Shown in pieces: positions 56,377-64,000 of a DNA stretch of 64,000 nucleotides (position 1 is the first letter of the stretch; each line of letters opens with the position of its first letter). The notes under the pieces are model-generated. The model was not told the origin of the DNA, searched no databases, and saw nothing but the letters and a program-made list of their open reading frames with translations. Location of the stretch: NCBI GenBank assembly GCA_037952775.1, contig JBANAY010000003.1, positions 24,428,001 through 24,492,000 on the forward strand. Reading direction: 5' to 3'. Source of the DNA: Clonostachys chloroleuca. Lineage: Eukaryota > Ascomycota > Sordariomycetes > Hypocreales > Bionectriaceae. The position numbers and the translations under genes were made by a program.

Positions 56377-57644
56377 ATGTCTGCTGCCCCTCGACTCTGC
56401 TTCTCCCATGCCCTTCTCTCCCAGCCCTCAAAACAACATCAGTATTCGCCTCGCTGGATGAAATACATTACCTTAAGTGCCACGATGTCTCTCCAAATCA
56501 GCTGCGGTGCAGGAACACCCGATTCAGCATCCGAGCGAGCTCGCCAAACAGCAATGACCATCTTCGACTGGACGTACGATCCTGTCAACAGGCCTTATCA
56601 CGGGGCGCCCAATAACAAGGTACCCTACCGCCGCCCAGAGGGTTTCCCGGTCCGGCTCGTGGCCATTGGGGCCCTCGGGGGCTACATGGGTGGCTTCTTC
56701 CTCCCAGTCGGCGACATGATGTTAAGTAAATTAAACCCAAAAAAAATTCGATAACTTGTCTCTCATCTTCTGACCCGCTCCTCATCTTAGAAACGATTGA
56801 CCTCGAGCTCGTGCCATGGACAGAGCTCCATCCAAGCAAGGGCCTCTCCCAGCGCGAATGGATCGCCAAATACGTGACGCCCAACTTTGAAGCGCAAATC
56901 GCCAGCGGCTGCGAGTTTGAACTTGGCAAGACGTGGTCGCAGCAAGGAGGCCTCCTCGCCCTTCCTAAACAAGGAAGGGGCCGCAGCGCATATGATCTAT
57001 TTCGGCCGGATAGCGCGAACGCCTTTGAGGTGAGGGACGGCCGAGTCGTGGTATACGTTCACTTCCAAATCACGGAGGGAGAGGGCCTGTATGGGTGCAC
57101 CAGTCTTCCTGGCACTCATGGAAGCATACATGCCAGAGAAGCTGAAAGGTGGGAAGAGGAGGAGGAGGAATCCATGTATGACTCTGATGGGCCCGGGAGC
57201 AACTATCAGAGGAAGCGTCCTCCTGCTCGGCCGGCCCAGCAGCCAGTTCAGAGGAGACATGTATTTCAGCCGCACAATGCCAGCAGCAGTGACATTGATG
57301 GGAGCAGCGGCAGCAGTGGCAGCGACAGTGGCAGTGATGATGGCCACGACTCCGACAGCGGGAGCGGCAGTTTGAGCGGGAGCGACGCCAGCGAAGACGG
57401 CAGAGACCTCTTCTCCGACTCGGAGTCAGAAAGCGAGTCAAGACGCTCCCCAAGTCCACGAGCTGCTGAGCGAGCACCTGTTAGAGCCCCCACGAGCTCC
57501 CGCTCATCCAAACGAGCAAATAGCCCCAAGGAACAGACCAGCTCCTGCAGCCGAAGCCACACGCCAGCCGCCGAGTTCTCAAACAGTCAACTCGAGGAAG
57601 AGGCCTCGTGCCGAGGAAGGATCCGGAGCGGCGGCCCCTGGTGA
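56377..57644 (+). CDS. Unknown protein with Ser/Asp/Glu-rich acidic tail
   Basis: Family not recognised. Exons 56377-56725 and 56791-57644 join with a good 65-nt intron (GTAAAT..CTTAG), giving about 400 aa. The start could instead be the internal Met at 56554 (MTIFDWTYDPVNRPYH), which begins the compact part. That folded-looking part continues as RRPEGFPVRLVAIGALGGYM, a Gly-rich hydrophobic stretch, then LELVPWTELHPSKGLSQREW and GRVVVYVHFQITEGEG. From about 57150 it turns into a long acidic low-complexity tail with EEEEEE and Ser-Asp-Gly runs encoded by imperfect AGC/GAC triplets, followed by an Arg/Ser-rich end. A frame offset by one base stays open from about 57380 to a TAA at 57769-57771, with KRPRAEEG and VCIKIEDD. 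The true C-terminus may be that one, through an intron or an indel. Confidence 0.6.
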
Positions 57645-58114
57645 CTCTACCGTGTGCATCAAGATCGAGGATGATGCGGAGGAAGGTAACTGGGCTGCTG
57701 GGCCGGCAGCTCGCACGCGTGGAGCAGCTTCGAGACGTCCTGCAGAGAAGAGGGCGCGGTTCAGTCACTAATGGTTGCTAATGGAGGTGGAGGGACCATC
57801 TCGGGATCCTGTAGGAAACAGTGATTTTCAATTTCAATACATAATCAACGCTGGAGAGCTATACAAGATACAAGCGCCTTTATATACCGTTCCCCCAAAA
57901 CCTTGCCTCCCAACCAGACTCATTGACCGCGTCATAAATGAAAAGTTCGCTTAAATATGAATGAATGATCGTCGTTCTCAAGAGTAACGACCTCGACATG
58001 TTTTCACCAGTCCTCCATGTTTCTTGTAGATCACAATAGTGCCGAAATCGATGAACGGAGCTGCCATGTACAAGCCTCCGTTCGTAGGATATACACCTAT
58101 TTTTTGTGAAGATG
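57645..58114. other. Intergenic / 3' UTRs
   Basis: Space between two converging genes. The first about 127 bp may be coding if the alternative C-terminus of the acidic protein is right. Confidence 0.35.
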
Positions 58115-60596
58115 TTACTTGTTTGTGACGGTCGAGTTGCTCTGGACGAGCCCTATTTTGCCCGACCCTTGTTGGTCAGCCTGGGTCAGCGCAATAGTAG
58201 GCTGCAACTTCTCGACATGTTCAGCCTCCGGCCCCTCCTTCTCGTCCTCGTTTACTTGGGAGAGTGGCCGTCGGACCAGATCGCCGCTTGCGTGGGGAGA
58301 GGCGTCTTCTGGTACTGTAGCGGTTCCGTCATCGATATTCACACCAACCATTTCTGCCAGGCTACGGTAATTGAACATCGGTTCATGATCAACATCGTCG
58401 CTTCGGTTTGCTTGGCTGTTTTCATTGGAATCCGAGGCATGACCACCCGTGTAACTCCCAGAGGGCGTATCTACTCCGGAAGAACCGAGGGATGACGTGT
58501 TGCTCATCTGGCGGAGGTGGGACATTCCTCGAGGAGGACCTCCTGCGGGCACTGGCAGGGGACCAGGGGCTGGGGTTTCGTCAGGGGTGGTTGCTGTTTC
58601 GGGGGATGAGGAGCCTCTATCGACCGCTTTTCCCTTGCTCGCAGGCCCAGCGTCCGTCGAGCTCGCAACGCTTGTGCTCTTAGTTTCCAGCGCAGGGCTT
58701 GACTCGCCCGTCTTCGAGGTCTGCGAAGCACCCTGGATGGTAGCTTCGACACGCAAGTTGCTAGCCCCGCTGTTGTCGCGCCTCCGACCAAAGCCGCTCA
58801 AAGAGAGACTACTTGCACTGGCACCACTGCTTGTGCCGTTATACGGATGGCTGGCCTGCCTCTTCTGCGCCTTCTTTTCCTCCTTTTCACGCTTCTTGGC
58901 CTCCTTCCGGTATGCCTTCTCATCCTTTCGTTTCCGTTCCTCCTCAGCAGCCAGGGACAGGCGAACAGCCTCCATGAACATCATGTCTTCTAGCTCGTCC
59001 ATTCGTGTGCGTCTTGCCGATCTGGGCCCTTGGCGGTCAGAAGCATCGGCAGGGTCTGCCGCTGCCGGCTCAGCGGGTCGCTCGTTGGCGGGAGGGTTTG
59101 CTGAACTTGCTCCATGATGTCTCCGACTGCTGAATATTCCAGGTCGCAGAATGGAGCGCTGGTCGTTATTCTCGCTATTAACTAGGAAAGCAGCTGTGTG
59201 GAGCGCAGTGGCTGCTGCTGCACGGCGTGCTTGATGCTGTCGGACAGAATCAAGCTTTGTCTTCCAATCAGGGCGAATGCGATCTGTCGTGATAACGTTG
59301 GGTGCATTAACAGAAAGACTGTGCCCGCGGCGACGGGTTGTAGGTGGACCAGCGGCGGGTGATGCCGAATGAAAGGAGCTCTGCGAAGACATGGGAGTTC
59401 CAGCAGCAGCAATGTTTGTCGACGAGGTCGAATAGACAAGACCACGTCGAAATGGTGGGGGCTCGTAGGTAACTCCAAACTCGGGTTGCTGGCAGTACGG
59501 ACAGGCAGAGGGCTCCGAGATGAGCATTTCGGGAGGATCTTCAGGGTTCAGTCCCTCGTTCGGATCGCGCGCCTGGCCATCGGGGTGGTGCTCGGGTAGG
59601 TGAGGATCAGCGCGCTTAATTTGAACGAAGCACTCGCTGCATATGGGTTGATCGCAACAACGAGTCTGGTTGAGATATGGTGGGTAAGTGAGGAAGCAAA
59701 TAGGACATTCTGTGGCATCTTTGTAAAGGAACACTTCGAGTGCTTGGCCGTTAACAAATGGGTCGTTAGGCAGGAATATTTCCCGAGGTGCCAACTCAGT
59801 AGCTGATGTATTGCGAGAGCTCACACCCAGCGCAGCGGCGAGGGCTTTCGCTCGAGGAGCTTTGAACGCAGAACTCTTTCCCGTAGAGACAGGAGCATTT
59901 GCACTATGATCAGATGCAGCGGAAAGCGTGCGAGGTCCCATCGGCACAGTCAAGTTTTGAATGCTCTGATCGGTTCGTGGAGGGCGGGCGACGAGTTCAG
60001 GGTCAGGCACTTCATCAGCGGCGGGGATGGGAAGGCCTCGAGCAGCAGCGATAAGTTGATGCTCGGTCCAACTTTCAGACCAGTCGTTGAGGCCACGCCA
60101 GAAGGGAGCCAGCTTACGCTCAATCTAAAGAGACATGTTAGCCGGGAAGAGGTCATGGCAATGCAGATATACATTGCTCGGGGAAGCCGCAAATTCAATG
60201 TACCAGTAGCTGCCGCACGACGGTCTTGCTGTAGTCCTCGGTGCCTGTGTATGTGCCGAGCGTGACCAGGAAGCCCCCATCGACATGTTCCTCCTTCATA
60301 CTCCTCTCACGTTCCTTCAGACGAGCGGCCCGCTCTCGCTCAAGCTTCCTGGCCTCTCGTTCCTGTCTCGTCTCACGGTGGGTGAAGGGTGCATCTTCGC
60401 GGTTGCGGTTGCGATCACGGTTGCCGGAGGACGACGAAATACCCAGGAAACTGAGCTCAGTTCTGCTCGCACGGTGGTTGCGGGATGAACGTTCTCTATC
60501 TCGGTCGGCGGCGGTCTGGGCTGAGGAGTCAGCGACGGAGCGACGTGTCGCATATGGGCCCTCGGGATCCGACTCTTTGCCATTCGTGTTGCCCAT
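58115..60596 (-). CDS. SIP5: SIP5-like RING-type zinc-finger protein, probably N-myristoylated
   Basis: Orthologue-like to yeast Sip5, an adaptor reported to link the Snf1 kinase to the Reg1-Glc7 phosphatase in glucose signalling. Exons 60596-60204 and 60124-58115 give 800 aa. The start MGNTNGKESD was chosen over an upstream in-frame Met at 60698 because it puts Gly at position 2 in a myristoylation context, as in Sip5 proteins. The N-half includes a charged helix (REARKLERERAARLKERERS) and, across the intron, IERKLAPFWRGLNDWSESW. The zinc finger has ECPICFLTYPPYLN, CCDQPICSECFVQIKR and, after an acidic loop, ACPYCQQPEFGVTYEPP. A Lys/Glu coiled coil (KKREKEEKKAQKR) and a Ser/Pro-rich tail with FNYRSLAEMVGVNIDDG follow. 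No lesions seen. Confidence 0.88.
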
Positions 60597-63304
60597 GGTG
60601 TGAGGCCGAGATCGAAGGCAGGGCGGGAGGGATGGGAGTCGGAAGAGAAGAAGGCAGAGGCAACGCGACGCAAGCCGACACAACACTCGTCTCTTCACTG
60701 GGCAGAAGGTGGCTGATGCGTGCTGCAGTGGGCTGGGCGTTGGGGCGGAAGCAAGGGGACAAAGCTGGAGTCGGAATGCGACCTATGCATCAAGTTTAGC
60801 CCGGCAGTCATGCCATAATTCGCAGCTATGCTATGGGTACAGAGATGAGATGGCGGGGAGAGATGTCGGTGGATGCGCGATAATGAATGGCTGATGGCAA
60901 CAAGGTAAAGTAGGCTAGGCCCAGGCAAATTGATGACATGAGAAGAACCTGGTCACAGCTCCAAAGGTGGTGTGGGTTCACCGATGGATGTGCTGGAGGA
61001 CGACCAGGTACATTTGCTCTGGCGCCCTTCGGAAATGCGCTACCCGGCAGCCAGGCAATTGGACTGGCATGACTGGGTTGCAGCAGCTATGAGTCGAGCG
61101 CTCAATCGTGCAGCCAGACAAGCAGTACGGTAGCGGAGGCGGGCATATTACGTGTACACGTGTGGTGTGGAAACTGAGGTGATGTGATGTGATGTGGTGG
61201 TGATGCTGGCTGGACCTACCTGCCAAAGTTCTCAAGCTGGCTGGGGAGAGCTTGACTTGGGAGGTGATTAAGCTGCGTCGTGCGTGTGCTGAGCCTCAGA
61301 TGAAGGAGGCAGGGGGAGAGGCATCTCGCTGGGGCCCCAGACACGAGATAGAGCGGGCTGGTACGACAAACAAACCGGCGTGGGTAATTGGCCTGGCGTG
61401 GGCTGCAAAGACGGAGAGAGGGGAATGGCGAGCGGGAGGGAAGATTGAGGGTGGGTGGAGGAGGTCGGAGAGCCCAAGATAAGGAACGGAGACGAGTAGC
61501 TGTACTGAGCCTCAGGTGAGGCATCTAGCACTTTGCCTGCTAAGTCTAGCGCTATCAGGTACCGCTACCTCTGTCAGGTGCTACCTCCAGGTACCAATGT
61601 GCACTAAAGGCGCTGTACCTGGGTCAGTCCTACGCCGGCAGTTCAGCATGTGAGCACACATAACCTGGAAACGAGAAACAAAAAGCATACCTCTGCAAAA
61701 AGAGACTCGAATTGGTTTTAATTCTACCTCATACGGGGATTGATTATCGTGCTGAATTGATTTATGTACTCTCTGCTCCTCTCTTCATCTGACATTCCTC
61801 AGGCCGAGACCAGGCAAGGGCAGAAAGCATGACCCCAACAATTGAAGCGGTACCTTTGGCTGCCCAAGCGCCACCCGAGAGTTCGGCGCAGGTATGTGCA
61901 ACCCAGAAAGCAGCAGCCATAGGCTGGGATAGTTGTTTTTTTGCCAATTAGGTCTATCAAGATCAGTTATAGGAAATAAAAGAGGTTGGTGGAGGCTCCA
62001 GTCCCTTGGCTCTGTGATACCCAGAACCCGTCCGTGTACAAGGATGGTGGTTTTGATTTGGCTCATGCTCAACAGGTTTCTTTTCCAATGGATTGGCAAA
62101 TTAATAAATGGGCGGGCTCTTCCGTCAACTGAGTTAGCGAATACACCGGCTGGCCCAATTCGATTCAACAATTCATCCGCCATGTCTCGCCCAGTATCGT
62201 ATCGGTGACCCCTCCATCGCCGGAGCCGGATGTCCAACTTCTATAACCAGTACAAGAGGCAATGTCAAGCGTGGTATCGAGTTACGGTTGAAAGTATGCG
62301 TGATTTGAGCGTTTTCCTGCTGCATCCAGAGTCAATTGACTGGGGCCGCGAGACAGACGAACCGGCACATCCGCCTTGCCGGCTCGGCTCTCTTCCTTGC
62401 GTTGCCTTTCGATTCGCTCAAGGTGAGATCACCGTCCATCATCGTTATCCCCCCGCCCTCTGCCCGCCAGCATCGGATAGCCCGGCTCCGATGATCGGGC
62501 TGATGCTACGTTCAGCATCCAGCATCCATGTGCTGTCATGACATGTCATGCCATGCTCACAGCCACATAACAATTCGAAAGAAAGGATACGGAGTAGGGT
62601 TGGGATGGAGCCAACAGACAGCTCGATCCCTCGCAGACAGGTCTAGCCGCCTGCTGCGGGAAATGAAATGCATTCACCAACCTCCCGCAGGACGCAGTTT
62701 GTGTGATCCTTGCCCGCTGCGTGAAAGGTCAATCAATGACGACAATGCCATCCGAGCCAAGCAAAGCCGAGATCCAGATACGAAGCTCCGACCAGCTCAA
62801 TTCGCTGCTCGCATGGACGGCCTCCGTCATACATCCTCAGTCCGTCGGCACACACTCGGACACGTGGATTCCAGGCGTGTTTCACTCACGGCCCTCCTCC
62901 CCACTGAAATAAAATAAAATAAGCATCCCGACCGCACCTATATCACGAATACGACATCCACAACACAATCCACCGTGCCGAGGCTCTCCTCCCGAATCAG
63001 GGATCCAACTAGGAGGAACAGGAGTCTGGTGGGGGGTTTACGTGCGGGCCTGCGTAGGTCGGCCAAAGCTCCGATCAGATGAGAACTTTAGAATCTGCGT
63101 GCGTAGTCAAAGCCATTGCACCTTTTTACCTGCCTCTTAATGTTTGCTAGATGTCAATGCGAGTGGTCAGGCCTAGTGGAGAGCTGCCGCGTATGCAAGG
63201 CTGTGAAAGCATCAATATCTCATATGTAGCTACATGCAGTGAGTGCTCATCACCTCCACCCACCCACCAATACCAAAGTAGACGGACCTTTTGGAACCCA
63301 GAAA
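60597..63304. other. Long upstream region of SIP5, no other gene supported
   Basis: 2.7 kb. The first 900 bp are G/A- and C/T-skewed and probably 5' UTR/promoter of SIP5, with GATGT repeats near 61180. CAGGTAC/TACCT words cluster at 61555-61625. A 150-codon minus frame (61785-62237) and a 129-codon plus frame (62528-62917) have no motif or splice support. Confidence 0.35.
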
Positions 63305-64000
63305 TCATATCGTAGGCCAGTTGTTATTCACATTAATCGTCCCGCCATTGCTCGCCCGCGCAACCGCCCGATCCGCCAGGAAGACGCAGTACTTGGCTAC
63401 GTCCGCCGGCTCGACGCCCGTCTCGCCGGGCACGTAGCCCGGGAGGAACCCCTTCATCTTGCCCATGACCTCCATGTTGATGCCCTCCCGGAACGCGTCC
63501 ACCAGGTTGGTCGTGTCCATTCCCCCCAGCACCAGCGCGACACTGTACACGCCCTTGTCGCCGTAGAAGCCGGCCGTGTTGCGGACCAGGCCGAGCAGCG
63601 CGTGCTTGCTCGCCGTGTAGGCCACCCCGCTCGCGACGCCGTATATGCTGGCGTTGGAGGCGATGCTGATGATGGTGCCTCCCGTGCCGGAGGCCAGCAT
63701 GACGTTCACGGCGGATTTGGTGCACAGGAACTTTCCAAGATGATCAGCACATGATGGAGGACAGGTCACCCTCGAGATCAGAATGTTATGCTACTCACCG
63801 CACCGGTGGCGTTGACGCCTATGACACGGTCCCATACCGCCTTGGGCGTCGTGGCCACAGCGTCGAACTTGTCCATGATGCCCGCGTTGTTGATGAAGAT
63901 GTCGAGACCCCCGAGCTTCTCGGTGACGCCCTGGACGAAGGCCTCGACTTCGGCCTCGTCGGTGATGTCCGTCCGGGAGACGAGGATCCGACCCTCGTGC
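63305..64000 (-). CDS. Short-chain dehydrogenase/reductase, 5' part beyond the window
   Basis: An NAD(P)-dependent oxidoreductase of the classical SDR family. Two exons are visible, 64000-63799 (continuing past the edge) and 63730-63305, joined in phase across a 68-nt GTGAGT..AAG intron. Visible motifs in order: the end of the nucleotide-binding half (SRTDITDEAEV), INNAGIMDKF (NNAG motif), VIGVNATGAFLCTKSAV, ISIASNASIYG with the catalytic Ser, AYTASKHALLGLVRNTA with the Tyr-x3-Lys pair, and a C-terminus ending INVNNNWPTI. The Gly-rich cofactor loop would lie just outside the window. The coding region is strongly GC-rich. Substrate not decidable. Confidence 0.9.

Noticed and set aside
58497..59117. 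206-codon plus-strand frame
   Set aside because: Antisense to SIP5, which has clear zinc-finger motifs on the other strand.
63333..63725. 130-codon Arg/Gly/His-rich minus-strand frame
   Set aside because: Out-of-frame shadow of the SDR exon, with composition typical of GC-rich antiphase reading.

Overview
The window looks like nuclear DNA from a filamentous ascomycete (Pezizomycotina, probably a Sordariomycete; I cannot name the species). The reasons are short GT-AG introns of about 50-130 nt, many with a CTAAC/CTGAC-like branch site, genes on both strands without operons, and fungal-only families: a Zn2Cys6 regulator, a HET domain, a PNP-NACHT-ankyrin NLR, deuterolysin, SIP5 and Fot1/pogo elements. 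Gene models below were spliced by eye by joining open frames at GT/AG sites that keep the phase and complete family motifs.

Layout. 0.6-8.6 kb: Zn2Cys6 regulator, an unknown three-exon gene, secreted CAP/PR-1 protein, secreted M28 aminopeptidase (all minus strand). 10.8-13.7 kb: GT32 glycosyltransferase and a Dal5-like MFS permease, converging. 15.3-17.1 kb: a complete Fot1/pogo transposon with TA duplications and 43-44 bp terminal repeats, whose transposase has three in-frame stops. 17.5-20.0 kb: secreted six-hairpin glycosidase-like protein. 21.0-24.6 kb: decayed PNP-NACHT-ankyrin gene. 26.5-31.9 kb: single-pass membrane protein, cysteine-synthase-like enzyme, secreted GH3 glucosidase. 32.6-33.8 kb: relic of an MFS drug transporter. 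34.8-35.9 kb: deuterolysin. 36.2-40.0 kb: HET-domain gene split by an apparently intact Tc1/mariner element. 40.0-47.3 kb: gene-poor, holding a membrane-protein pseudogene and a possible solo LTR. 47.3-50.9 kb: APC permease and secreted SGNH esterase. 52.7-64.0 kb: coiled-coil/octapeptide-repeat protein, an acidic Ser/Asp-rich protein, SIP5 and the C-terminal part of an SDR enzyme.

Two themes stand out. One is secreted or nutrient-acquisition functions (CAP, M28, M35, GH3, six-hairpin glycosidase, SGNH esterase, two permeases) under at least one local regulator. The other is an accessory compartment from 15 to 43 kb where self/non-self recognition genes (NLR, HET), a transporter and a membrane-protein gene are broken, next to DNA transposons. 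The best candidate for something unusual is the HET gene: its two halves stay in one reading frame on either side of a transposon that still encodes an open transposase.
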